A DNA stretch of 31,852 bases, from contig JBHEMU010000122.1 in assembly GCA_046262415.1 (NCBI GenBank), positions 1 through 31,852 on the forward strand. The letters run 5' to 3'. The notes under the pieces were generated by a model. That model was not told where the DNA came from, did not search any database, and saw only the letters and a list, made by a program, of their open reading frames with translations. The translations under genes were made by a program, and so were the position numbers. The stretch is from JACDAS01 sp046262415 (lineage in GTDB: Bacteria; Actinomycetota; Thermoleophilia; Gaiellales; Gaiellaceae). Each line of letters starts with the position of its first letter. Position 1 is the first letter of the stretch. Shown here one piece after another: positions 1-7,539 of this stretch.

Positions 1-9
1 GAACCTCGC

Positions 10-1176
10 TCAAGGCGCGACGATCGGCGAGCCGGGCAGCCCACGGGAGGGCTGCTTGCCCCCGAGCCACGTGTTGACCGTGGCGCCGACGTCCGCGAAC
101 TCGCCCTCATACGTGCGGCCGGCCGCGTTCTTGCCCTCCACGTAGGCGAGCAGGAGCGCGTACTCGCGGGAGTGGTCGGTCGAGGGGGTCGTCGGGTCGC
201 AGCCGTGGTCGGACGTGAGGATGAGGACGTCCCCGGGCCGGAGCGCGTCGAGCAGCTCCGGCAGGCGGTAGTCGATGTCCTGCAGGCAGCGGTGGAAGTT
301 GACGGGGTCGTTGCGGTGCCCCCACAGCATGTCCGTCTCGACGAGGTTGGTGAAGATGAATCCCTCGTCCAGCTCACGGAGGAGCTCCTCGGTCTTCGTG
401 ATCCCCTCGACGTTCGACCTCGTGGGATGGGACTCGTCGACGTCGCATCCGGCGAAGATGTCGTGGATCTTCCCGACGCCGTGCACCGTGGCCCCCGCGT
501 CCCGTACCAGCGAGAGGTAGTTGGGCCGCCGGGGCTCGAGCGAGAAATCGTGCCGGTTCGGGGTGCGCTCGTAGTTGCCGGGCTCGCCGGTGAAGGGGCG
601 GGCGATCACGCGGCCAACCGCGTGCTTGCCGGCGAGGATCTCGCGCGCCGTCCGGCACGCGTCGTAGAGCTCCTCGAGCGGGATCGTCTCCTCGTGCGCG
701 GCGATCTGGAACACCGAGTCCGCCGAGGTGTAGACGATCCACTTGCCCGTCTCCTGATGCTCCTCCCCCAGCTCCTGGATGATCTCCGTGCCCGAGGCGA
801 CGCGATTGCCGAGCACGCCTCGCGCGGTGCGGTGCATGAACGGATCGATCACGTCGTGCGGGAAGCCGTGCGGATAGGTCGGGAGTGCATGCGGCGTCAC
901 GACCCCCATCAGCTCCCAGTGGCCGGTGGTCGTGTCCTTGCCCTTCGAGCGCTCGAACAGGCGCCCCGCGACCGCCGGCGCGCCGGGCTGCGGCCGGCAG
1001 CCCTCGAGGGGCTCCACGTTGCCGAGGCCGAGCGCCTCGAGGTTGGGCAGGTCGAGTCCTCCGACGGCGCGAGCGACGTTGCCGAGGGTGTCCGACCCCT
1101 CGTCGCCGTACTCGGCGGCGTCCGGCAAGGCCCCGGCGCCGACGGCGTCGAGCACGATCACGCACGCCCGCGGCAT
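10..1176 (-). CDS. deoB: Phosphopentomutase DeoB
   Basis: Interconverts ribose-1-phosphate or deoxyribose-1-phosphate and the 5-phosphate sugars, linking nucleoside salvage to the pentose phosphate pathway; it acts in the cytoplasm. The 388-residue length is normal for the family. The N-terminus carries the metal-binding VLDAVGAGALPDA segment of the alkaline-phosphatase superfamily. GKDTTTGHWELMG matches the family loop with the phosphorylated threonine (usually GKDTMTGHWE), and the C-terminal SDHGCDPTTPSTDHSREY supplies the remaining metal ligands. The ATG start lies 18 bases from the divergent GTG of a small plus-strand gene. The upstream sequence on the minus strand, TAGGAT followed by six bases and ATG, can be read as a -10 box for a leaderless transcript or as a weak AGGA ribosome site. 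Identification is secure; the transcription reading is inferred. Confidence 0.97.
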   Translation of the reverse strand: MPRACVIVLDAVGAGALPDAAEYGDEGSDTLGNVARAVGGLDLPNLEALGLGNVEPLEGCRPQPGAPAVAGRLFERSKGKDTTTGHWELMGVVTPHALPTYPHGFPHDVIDPFMHRTARGVLGNRVASGTEIIQELGEEHQETGKWIVYTSADSVFQIAAHEETIPLEELYDACRTAREILAGKHAVGRVIARPFTGEPGNYERTPNRHDFSLEPRRPNYLSLVRDAGATVHGVGKIHDIFAGCDVDESHPTRSNVEGITKTEELLRELDEGFIFTNLVETDMLWGHRNDPVNFHRCLQDIDYRLPELLDALRPGDVLILTSDHGCDPTTPSTDHSREYALLLAYVEGKNAAGRTYEGEFADVGATVNTWLGGKQPSRGLPGSPIVAP

Positions 1177-1181
1177 AGCGG

Positions 1182-1188
1182 TATCCTA
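1182..1188. promoter_or_regulatory. Overlapping divergent -10 elements (candidate)
   Basis: The heptamer TATCCTA gives TATCCT on the plus strand, 7 bases before the GTG at 1195, and TAGGAT on the minus strand, 6 bases before the deoB ATG at 1176. Both spacings would start the transcript at or next to the start codon, giving leaderless mRNAs in both directions. No convincing -35 box is visible on either strand, so this is a sequence-based guess. Confidence 0.35.
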
Positions 1189-1194
1189 GTTCCG

Positions 1195-1320
1195 GTGGGG
1201 ACGATCCTCGGCCTGTTCGGCGTCGTCGGGTACATGCTCGCCGTGATCGCGATCGCGGCCGGCGTCACCTGGGCCGTGGTGAAGCTGACGCCCGCGCGCG
1301 GCCCGGCGCCGAGCGAGTAG
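1195..1320 (+). CDS. Small single-pass membrane peptide, 41 aa
   Basis: A GTG-started frame encodes 41 residues. A hydrophobic helix covers roughly residues 4-32 (ILGLFGVVGYM, then LAVIAIAAGVTWAVV), followed by a short basic and proline-rich tail ending in PAPSE. This is the pattern of a small bitopic membrane protein. It is one of only two coding signals on the plus strand, sits tightly between divergent deoB and convergent ald (stop codons 5 bases apart), and has no Shine-Dalgarno sequence. A plus-strand -10-like TATCCT lies 7 bases upstream. I do not recognise a named family. A longer in-frame extension upstream is antisense to deoB and is disregarded. An ATG at residue 14 would cut the helix, so the GTG start is preferred. 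Confidence 0.55.
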   Translation: MGTILGLFGVVGYMLAVIAIAAGVTWAVVKLTPARGPAPSE

Positions 1321-1325
1321 CGCCC

Positions 1326-2450
1326 TCAGACCGGCGCCAGCGGCAGGACGGCCGACAGCGGCATGTAGTCCAGGCCGTGGGCCTCCGCCACAGCCTCGTA
1401 GGTGATCCTGCCGTCGACCACGTTCACGCCCCGAGCGAGGGCGGGGTCGCGCGCAACGGCGGCGGCCAGACCCCGGTCGGCGATCGCCTCGACGTACGGC
1501 AGCGTCACGTTCGTCAACGCCTTCGTCGACGTGATCGGCACCGCGCCGGGCATGTTGGCCACGCAGTAGTGCGTGACGCCGTCGACGACGTAGGTCGGCT
1601 CGCTGTGCGTCGTCGGCCGCGAGGTCTCGGCACACCCGCCCTGGTCGATCGCCACGTCGGCGAGGACGGAGCCCTGCTTCATGCCGCGGATCATGCCCCT
1701 CGTGACGAGCCTCGGCGCCAGCGCACCCGGGATCAGGACGGCGCCGATGACGACGTCCGCCTCGGCGACCGACTCCTCGATCTGCAGGGTCGACGACATG
1801 ATCAGGCTCACGCGGCCGAAGAAGACCTCGTCGAGGTAGCGCATCCGGTCGACCGACCGCTCGAGAATGGTCACGTCCGCGCCGAGGCCGAGGGCGATCA
1901 GCGCTGCGTTGTAGCCGACCATCCCGCCGCCGATGACGACGACCTGACCGTTGGCGACGCCCGGCACGCCTCCCAGGAGGAGCCCCCGACCGCCCGCCGG
2001 CTTCTCGAGGAAGGTCGCTCCCGCCTGGGCCGCGAGCCTGCCGGCGATCTCGCTCATCGGAGCGAGCAGCGGCAGGGCCCGGTTCGCGGTCTCGACCGTC
2101 TCGTAGGCGACGGCGGTGATGCCGCTCTCGACGAGAGCGCGCGTGAGCGGCTCGTCGGCCGCGATGTGCAGGTAGGTGAAGAGTACGAGCCCCTCACGCA
2201 GGCGTGGATACTCCGCCTCGATCGGCTCCTTGACCTTGAGCAGCAGGTCGGCGTCCCGCCAGACCTCCTCGGCCGACACGATCTGCGCGCCGACCGCGCG
2301 GTACGTCTCGTCCGGGAAGGCGCTTCCCTCGCCGGCGCCCGACTCGACGAGCACCTCGTGCCCTCCGCGCTCCAGCTCCCGCGCACCGGCCGGCGTCAGC
2401 GCGACGCGGTACTCGTCCGGCTTGATCTCCCTGGCGACGCCGATCTTCAT
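1326..2450 (-). CDS. ald: Alanine dehydrogenase
   Basis: NAD-dependent enzyme for reversible oxidative deamination of L-alanine to pyruvate and ammonia. The 374-residue length is standard. The N-terminus MKIGVAREIKPDEYRVALTP is diagnostic. The substrate lysine lies in LLKVKEP, the catalytic histidine in TYLHIA, the nucleotide-binding glycine motif in VIGGGMVGYNAA, and the catalytic aspartate in ADVAIDQGGCAETSRPTTH. The ATG is preceded by AAGG about 13 bases upstream, which is a long spacing. The promoter must lie within or beside the truncated mazF sequence immediately upstream. The 3' end converges with the small plus-strand gene. In mycobacteria ald is tied to redox and nitrogen control; nothing in the sequence shows that here. 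Confidence 0.97.
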   Translation of the reverse strand: MKIGVAREIKPDEYRVALTPAGARELERGGHEVLVESGAGEGSAFPDETYRAVGAQIVSAEEVWRDADLLLKVKEPIEAEYPRLREGLVLFTYLHIAADEPLTRALVESGITAVAYETVETANRALPLLAPMSEIAGRLAAQAGATFLEKPAGGRGLLLGGVPGVANGQVVVIGGGMVGYNAALIALGLGADVTILERSVDRMRYLDEVFFGRVSLIMSSTLQIEESVAEADVVIGAVLIPGALAPRLVTRGMIRGMKQGSVLADVAIDQGGCAETSRPTTHSEPTYVVDGVTHYCVANMPGAVPITSTKALTNVTLPYVEAIADRGLAAAVARDPALARGVNVVDGRITYEAVAEAHGLDYMPLSAVLPLAPV

Positions 2451-2496
2451 CGCGGCCGGCGGACCTTACCTGGCCCGCGGAGGTTCGCCGTCCCCG

Positions 2497-2715
2497 GAGC
2501 TTGAGATCGTCCTGCCGGTCACGTCGGTCGACAAGCGCATCGCCTTCCACGTCGGCGTCGAGCCGCCGGAGGGCGGACTGCGCTCGCGAAGCTTCATCAA
2601 GCCCGAGGACATCAGGTCGATCTCGGCCGGTCGCCTCCGCGAGCGGCTCGGTCGAGTTTCCGCCCAGACGCTCGAGGCGGTGGAGGCCCGGCTGCGGGTC
2701 CTGCTCGACCTCTGA
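2497..2715 (+). pseudogene. 5'-truncated MazF/PemK-family toxin fragment
   Basis: The plus-strand frame ending at 2715 reads about 72 residues that match the C-terminal two thirds of MazF/PemK endoribonucleases. The first strand and its threonine are in IVLPVTSVDKRIAFHVGV, followed by the GGL..SFI segment, then IRSISAGRLRERLGRVS and the final helix QTLEAVEARLRVLLDL. The first 35 or so residues, which carry the RG-x-I-W-x-V/A-x-L motif and the PAL/VVVS strand, are absent. Upstream of about 2497 the same frame runs into sequence antisense to the start of ald, and no ATG, GTG or TTG opens the frame near the homology boundary. Neither other frame supplies the missing part. No antitoxin gene is visible. 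It is probably a dead remnant left by a deletion that brought ald next to it. Confidence 0.75.
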
Positions 2716-2996
2716 GCGTCCCCGTCGCAAGATCCCGACGAAGCCGGCACACACCGGTGCGGATGGCCGGGCTAGACGTGTGATCGGTAAATTCGCGCGC
2801 CCGCGGGGGCGATCCAGACCAAGGAGGTCAGTTCGATCAGGCGCCGCTCGTACTGGAAGTACGGGCGGCGCGCGAGCGGGCTGATCCGCCGCCGCGTCTG
2901 GGTCGTCATCCGCGCCGCGGGAATTGGCGGTCACGCGTCTGGGCTCGCCGTGGGGAGGAGGTCGGGTGTGCCTTCCCAGAGCCAGCGCCTGCTGCG
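2716..2996. other. Gene-free stretch with an orphan Shine-Dalgarno sequence
   Basis: Together with the mazF fragment this makes about 545 bases without an intact gene. The one notable element is AAGGAGG at 2821-2827. Eight bases later, in frame, ATC would begin an arginine-rich peptide (IRRRSYWKYGRRASGLIRRR, then VWVVIRAAGIGG). No ATG, GTG or TTG occurs at usable distance, and the frame runs on without a stop into sequence antisense to the next gene. I see no tRNA and no clear terminator. The region looks decayed. Confidence 0.4.
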
Positions 2997-3779
2997 TCAG
3001 GCACCGAGGGCCAACCGCTCCACGAGGCGCCGCTCCTCGACGCCCAGGAAGGGCGGCGAGCCGGCGGCGGCGTTCTCGATCGCGCGGGCGGGCCTCGAGG
3101 TGGCCGGGATGACCGCGTCCACCCGCTCGTCCGAGAGCGCCCACTTGAGCAGCGCCTGCGGCCACGTCGCGACACCGAGTTCGCGGAGGGGCGCGAGCCG
3201 TCCCGGAGGGGGTCCGCGCCGAAGGAGCGAGCCCTTCCCGAGCGGCCGCATCGCGATCACGGCGACGCCGAGGTCGGCCGCCAGCGGCAGCAGCTCGCTT
3301 TCGCAGGCCCGCTCGGCCGGGTTGTACGGCACCTGGACGACCTGAAAGCGCTTCGTCCGCAGCGCCCGCGCGAGCTCGTCGAGGGCCGACGCCGAGAAGT
3401 GCGTGACGCCCAGGAGACCCACCGTCCCGGCCTCCCGCTCCGGCTCGAGCCAGGCGAGCTGCTCGCGCCACGCGGCGAGGTTGTGGACCTGCTCGATGTC
3501 CACCCGGCCGAACCAGCGGCGCTGCGCCGTGAACTGCCGTCTTCCCTCCTCCGCCGACTGCGCCCAGATCTTCGTCGCGACGATCGCCTCCTCCCGGCGC
3601 CCGGCGAGCGCCTTGGCGAGGGAGGCTTCGGCGGCGCCGTACATCGGCGAGGAGTCGAAGAGACGCGTGCCCGCGCCGAGGGCCGCGCCCACGACCTCCT
3701 CGGCGAGCGCCGCGTCTGCGTCGAAGGTGTCCCAGGTGCCGAGGCCGACGACCGGGCCGAGCCGCCGGGACTCGATCAT
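2997..3779 (-). CDS. Aldo/keto reductase
   Basis: A (beta/alpha)8-barrel NAD(P)H-dependent oxidoreductase of about 260 residues, slightly short for the family. The catalytic tetrad is present in order: Asp in RLFDSSPMYG, Tyr in the same segment, Lys in IVATKIW and His in QVHNL. The C-terminal cofactor-binding region appears as AVIPATSRPARAIENAAAG. The substrate is not predictable. I chose the ATG at 3779 (MIESRRLGPVVGLGTWDTF) because it gives the canonical first strand and overlaps the stop of the upstream DUF3866 gene as ATGA; the open frame extends further upstream but only as an artefact of high GC. It is the last gene of the M20-DUF3866-AKR set, and the region downstream of it is gene-poor. 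Confidence 0.9.
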   Translation of the reverse strand: MIESRRLGPVVGLGTWDTFDADAALAEEVVGAALGAGTRLFDSSPMYGAAEASLAKALAGRREEAIVATKIWAQSAEEGRRQFTAQRRWFGRVDIEQVHNLAAWREQLAWLEPEREAGTVGLLGVTHFSASALDELARALRTKRFQVVQVPYNPAERACESELLPLAADLGVAVIAMRPLGKGSLLRRGPPPGRLAPLRELGVATWPQALLKWALSDERVDAVIPATSRPARAIENAAAGSPPFLGVEERRLVERLALGA

Positions 3780-4762
3780 GCCGCGAGGGCGCCCGCGAGG
3801 CGCCCCGCCGCGAAGGCGGCCGCGAAGAACCGCCGATCCTCGGCGAGACCTCGACCCATGTGGTCGAGCGGCAGGCCGGCGCAGGCGTCCTCCAGCCCGG
3901 CGACGTCGACCTGCTGCGTGATCTCGAGCCATGTGGGGGCTCGAAGGCCGGCCGGCCAGGCGACGACGACGTCGCCGGGGGGGCAGAGATCCAGCACCGC
4001 CCGTGTGTGATGTGAGACGCCGCTGTGCCGCTCGCGGGTGTCCATGACGGAGAGCCGGGGCGCGAGGATCGGAGTTCCGCCGAGGGCAAGCGCGGCAGTC
4101 GCCGCCTGCGAGGCGGCGACGGCGCCGTGGCCGAGCCTCGTGCCCGTCCCGACGATTCCCGGGCCGACGCCGCACACGGTCGCGTCGAAGCCCTGCCCCG
4201 CGCTCCAGGCGAGAGCCGATGCTACGTTCACGGCCTGGAGGTCGCCGTCCACGCAGGGGCCGCAGGCGACCGCTACCTCGAGCAGGCCGCGCTCCTTGAG
4301 CGCCCGCACCGTGTCGGAGAGCGAGACGGGCAGCGCCCCACCGGGGAGCTGGATGTAGACGACCCGCAGCCCGGGCCCCAATCCCGCGCAGACCGGCGCG
4401 AGCTGGCTGTGGAGCGTGCAGCAGACGACCGGCATGCCGTCCAGCGAGGCGGCCAGGTCGTCCGTCTCCTCGACGTGGACGACCGCGGCCTGCAGGGGCG
4501 TGTAGGGCAGCGTCATCACGTGCGCCCCCGCGACGGGCGACAGGTCGAGCCCCCGGGTCAGGTTCGCGTGCAGGACGTCGAACCCGCCGGAGCCGAGACC
4601 GAGCTCGACGGCCTGGACGTTCACGAGCACGTCGTCGCCGGCTTCCACCGGCCCCGTCAGGCGGGGATACGCGACGCAGGGCCGTCCGTCGACCTCGAGC
4701 CGCACCAGCTCCGGAAGCTGCTCGACGACGGCCGTCACCCGCCCGCGGCGGAGGCTAAGCAC
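3776..4762 (-). CDS. DUF3866 family protein
   Basis: A 328-residue protein of unknown function that I recognise as the DUF3866 family from Actinobacteria and Firmicutes. Recognisable segments are the small N-terminal beta domain (residues 1-65, RGRVTAVVEQ, VLVNVQAVELGLGSGGFDV), MTLPYTPLQAAVVHVEE, VVCCTLHSQLAPV and the glycine-rich GVGPGIVGTGTRLGHGAVAA. No signal peptide or membrane helix is apparent, so it is probably cytosolic. The GTG start overlaps the stop of the M20 peptidase gene by 8 bases, and its own stop overlaps the aldo/keto reductase ATG, so the three genes look translationally coupled. The cysteine pairs CC and ACGPC are noticeable, but I cannot assign them a role. Confidence 0.8.
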   Translation of the reverse strand: MLSLRRGRVTAVVEQLPELVRLEVDGRPCVAYPRLTGPVEAGDDVLVNVQAVELGLGSGGFDVLHANLTRGLDLSPVAGAHVMTLPYTPLQAAVVHVEETDDLAASLDGMPVVCCTLHSQLAPVCAGLGPGLRVVYIQLPGGALPVSLSDTVRALKERGLLEVAVACGPCVDGDLQAVNVASALAWSAGQGFDATVCGVGPGIVGTGTRLGHGAVAASQAATAALALGGTPILAPRLSVMDTRERHSGVSHHTRAVLDLCPPGDVVVAWPAGLRAPTWLEITQQVDVAGLEDACAGLPLDHMGRGLAEDRRFFAAAFAAGRLAGALAA

Positions 4763-5867
4763 GCGCCGAATCGACGAGCGCGAGCGTCACGTCGACCATG
4801 CCGTGCAGGTCGTCCACCGCGATGTGCTCGTCCGGAGTGTGGATCGCCGCCATGCCGTTGGCGAGGTTCACGCACTGCAGACCCCGCTCGTTGAAGACGT
4901 TCGCGTCGGCCGCCCCCCCGCTCAGGCTCAGGCGGGGCTCGTAGCCGCAGCGCCGCAGCGCCTCACACGCAAGCCGCACCGGCTCGTCGCCGGAACGGAA
5001 CCGGTAGCCGCGGTAGCTCTTCCGCACCGTCGTCTCGACCTCGCACTCCCCCACTCCGGCCGCGAAGGTGAACGCGTCCAGCATCTCCTGCACGAGGTCG
5101 GCCAGCTTGCGCGCGTCGTGCGAGCGGGCCTCGGCGAGGAAGCTGCACCACTCCGGGACGATGTTGCCGGCCGTGCCGCCGGAGATGACGCCGACGTTGG
5201 CCGTCGTCTCGTCGTCGATCCGCCCGAGCCGCAGGTCGGCGACGGCGCGCGCCGCGGCGGCGATCGCGGAACGTCCCTCCTCGGGAGCCATGCCGGAGTG
5301 AGCGGCGCGCCCGTGGAACTTGACTTCGAAGGCCTGCGCTTGCGGCGCTCCCAGGATGACGTCGCCGATCGGAGCCGCCTGGTCGTACACGTAGCCGAGC
5401 CGGGCCTCGAGCTGCGTGTGGTCGAACGCCCCCGCGCCGAGGAGCCCGACCTCCTCCTTCGGCGTGAAGAGGAGCTCGACTCCCGCATGCGGCCGCCCCT
5501 CCGCGACGAGGCGCCGCGTCGCGTCGAGCATCGCGGCGACCGCAGCCTTGTTGTCCGCGCCGAGGATCGTTCCGGCGCCGTTTCGCACGATGCCTTCCTC
5601 GACCACCGGCTCCACCGGCCCCTCGGGCGGCACCGTGTCCAGGTGGGCGCAGAGGAAGAGCGGCGTACCCTCCGCGCTCGGTCCCAGCCGGCAGAGCAGG
5701 TTGCCGGAGTCCGAGCCGATCCGCGCGCCGGCGTCGTCCTCGAGCACGTGGAGCCCGAGCTCCCGGAGGTAGCCGGTCACCCGGTCGGCGACCGCACGCT
5801 CGCTGCCGGGAGGGCTCGGCATCGCCGCCAGGTCGGTGAAGAGCTCGACTACGTCGCCCGCAGGCAC
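4755..5867 (-). CDS. M20-family metallopeptidase, PepT-like
   Basis: A 370-residue zinc-dependent exopeptidase related to tripeptide aminopeptidase (M20B). The metal and catalytic residues are visible in order: H75 and D77 in LCAHLDTVPP, the bridging Asp in ILGADNKAAV, the Glu pair in TPKEEVGLLGAG, an Asp in GYVYDQAAPIG and the last His in MAAIHTPDEHI. The dimerisation lid between them is marked by FHGRAAHSGMAPEEGRSAI, and the late catalytic-domain segment SLSGGAADANVFNERG is typical. There is no signal peptide, so it should act on cytosolic peptides. It starts with GTG, follows pyrG with a 31-base gap and overlaps DUF3866. A carboxypeptidase or deacylase specificity cannot be excluded from sequence alone. 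Confidence 0.88.
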   Translation of the reverse strand: MPAGDVVELFTDLAAMPSPPGSERAVADRVTGYLRELGLHVLEDDAGARIGSDSGNLLCRLGPSAEGTPLFLCAHLDTVPPEGPVEPVVEEGIVRNGAGTILGADNKAAVAAMLDATRRLVAEGRPHAGVELLFTPKEEVGLLGAGAFDHTQLEARLGYVYDQAAPIGDVILGAPQAQAFEVKFHGRAAHSGMAPEEGRSAIAAAARAVADLRLGRIDDETTANVGVISGGTAGNIVPEWCSFLAEARSHDARKLADLVQEMLDAFTFAAGVGECEVETTVRKSYRGYRFRSGDEPVRLACEALRRCGYEPRLSLSGGAADANVFNERGLQCVNLANGMAAIHTPDEHIAVDDLHGMVDVTLALVDSARA

Positions 5868-5898
5868 TGCCGGGATCTTAGGCGCGCGCCTCCTCCGG

Positions 5899-7539
5899 TC
5901 AGACCGCGGCGGCCACGCTCGCGCCCGCCCGCTCCCGAGCCCGCGAGAGGGCGGCGCCGACGAAGTCCCGGAAGAGCGGTGCCGGCCGCGTCGGGCGGGA
6001 CTTGAACTCGGGATGGAACTGGCTCGCGACGAACCACGGATGGTCGGGCAGCTCGACGATCTCGACGAGCTTCCCCTCGAAGACCGTGCCCGAGACGACG
6101 AGTCCGGCCTCGACGAGCCGCGGCCGGAAGTGGTTGTTGACCTCGTAGCGGTGCCGGTGGCGCTCGTGGATGACGGCCTCGTCGTACACGGCCTGGGCCC
6201 GCGTGCCGCCGGCGAGCGCGACGGCCTGGGCTCCGAGCCGCATCGTCCCGCCGAGGTCCTCGACCTCCTTCTGCTCGGGCAGGAGATCGATCACCGGGAA
6301 GGGCGTCTCCGGATCCATCTCGGTCGAGTTGGCTCCGTCCAGGCCGACGACGTGCCTCGCATACTCGGAGACGGCGACGTGCATGCCGAGACAGATGCCG
6401 AGGTAGGGAATGCCCTGCTCCCGGGCCACCCGGCAGGCGAGGATCTTGCCCTCCCACCCGCGCGAGCCGAAGCCGCCGGGAACGAGGACGCCGTCGGCCG
6501 ACTCCAGCTCCCGGCGCACCTCGTCGATCGTCGCCCCGTCGGCGTCGACCCAACGGACGCGCACGTGGCGGCCGTGGTGGATGCCCGCATGCTTGAGCGC
6601 CTCGTGCACGGAGAGGTACGCGTCGTGGAGTTTCACGTACTTCCCGACGAGCGCGATCTCGACGAGGCCCTCCCGGCCGGCGATCCGGTCGGTCAGCTCG
6701 AGCCACTCTCCGAGCTCGGCCGTCCCTTCCGGCAGCCCCAGCTTCCGGCAGACGAGCGTGTCGAGGCCCTGCGCCTCGAGCGCCGCGGGCACGAGGTACA
6801 CGTCGGGGACGTCCTCGTTCGAGATCACCGCCTCGAGATCCACGTCCGCGAACAGCGCGATCTTGTCGCGGATGTCGGCCGACAGGGGTTCCTTCGAGCG
6901 GCAGACGACGATGTCCGGGTGGATGCCGATTCGGCGCAGCTCGTTGACGGAGTGCTGGGTCGGCTTCGTCTTGAGCTCGCCGGCGGAGTCGACGAAGGGG
7001 ACGAGGGTGACGTGCAGGTAGAGCACGTTCTCGGGGCCGACCTCGCGCCGGAACTGCCGGATCGCCTCGAGGAACGGGAGCGACTCGATGTCGCCGACCG
7101 TGCCACCGATCTCCGTCACCACGACGTCCGTGTCCGACGCCGCCGCGGCGCGGCGGATGCGCTCCTTGATCTCGTTGGTGATGTGCGGGATCACCTGCAC
7201 CGTCGAGCCGAGGTACTCGCCCTTGCGCTCCTTTCGCAGCACCCGGTCCCAGATCCCGCCGGCGGTGTGGTTGGAGTTGCCCGCGAGGTTCTGGTCGAGG
7301 AAGCGCTCGTAGTGGCCGATGTCGAGATCCGTCTCGGCGCCGTCCTCGGTCACGAAGACCTCGCCGTGCTGGAAGGGGCTCATCGTGCCGGGATCGACGT
7401 TCAGATACGGGTCGAACTTCTGCACCTGCACCTTCAGGCCGCGGGACTTGAGCAGGCGGCCGAGGGAAGCGGCGGTGATCCCCTTGCCGAGGGACGAGAC
7501 GACGCCTCCGGTGACGAAGACGTACCGGGCGGAGCTCAC
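5899..7539 (-). CDS. pyrG: CTP synthase
   Basis: Makes CTP from UTP, ATP and glutamine in the last step of de novo pyrimidine nucleotide synthesis. The 546-residue length is normal. The N-terminal synthetase domain opens with RYVFVTGGVVSSLGKG (P-loop) and includes KFDPYLNVDPGTMSP and the EIGGTVGDIES region. The C-terminal class I glutamine amidotransferase has the nucleophile in YLGICLGMHVA and the His-Glu pair in SQFHPEFKSRP. I placed the start at the GTG at 7539 because homologues begin there, and because it overlaps the stop of the upstream glycosyltransferase gene as GTGA. A longer upstream frame encodes low-complexity sequence antisense to nothing known. The position after steB agrees with mycobacterial order. 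Confidence 0.97.
   Translation of the reverse strand: MSSARYVFVTGGVVSSLGKGITAASLGRLLKSRGLKVQVQKFDPYLNVDPGTMSPFQHGEVFVTEDGAETDLDIGHYERFLDQNLAGNSNHTAGGIWDRVLRKERKGEYLGSTVQVIPHITNEIKERIRRAAAASDTDVVVTEIGGTVGDIESLPFLEAIRQFRREVGPENVLYLHVTLVPFVDSAGELKTKPTQHSVNELRRIGIHPDIVVCRSKEPLSADIRDKIALFADVDLEAVISNEDVPDVYLVPAALEAQGLDTLVCRKLGLPEGTAELGEWLELTDRIAGREGLVEIALVGKYVKLHDAYLSVHEALKHAGIHHGRHVRVRWVDADGATIDEVRRELESADGVLVPGGFGSRGWEGKILACRVAREQGIPYLGICLGMHVAVSEYARHVVGLDGANSTEMDPETPFPVIDLLPEQKEVEDLGGTMRLGAQAVALAGGTRAQAVYDEAVIHERHRHRYEVNNHFRPRLVEAGLVVSGTVFEGKLVEIVELPDHPWFVASQFHPEFKSRPTRPAPLFRDFVGAALSRARERAGASVAAAV

Noticed and set aside
2497..2715. Functional MazF toxin gene
   Set aside because: No start codon, no N-terminal strand and no antitoxin gene are present.
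2194..4089. Minus-strand 631-residue frame running across the ald, mazF-fragment and AKR region
   Set aside because: It crosses the real genes out of frame and is low-complexity sequence without motifs.
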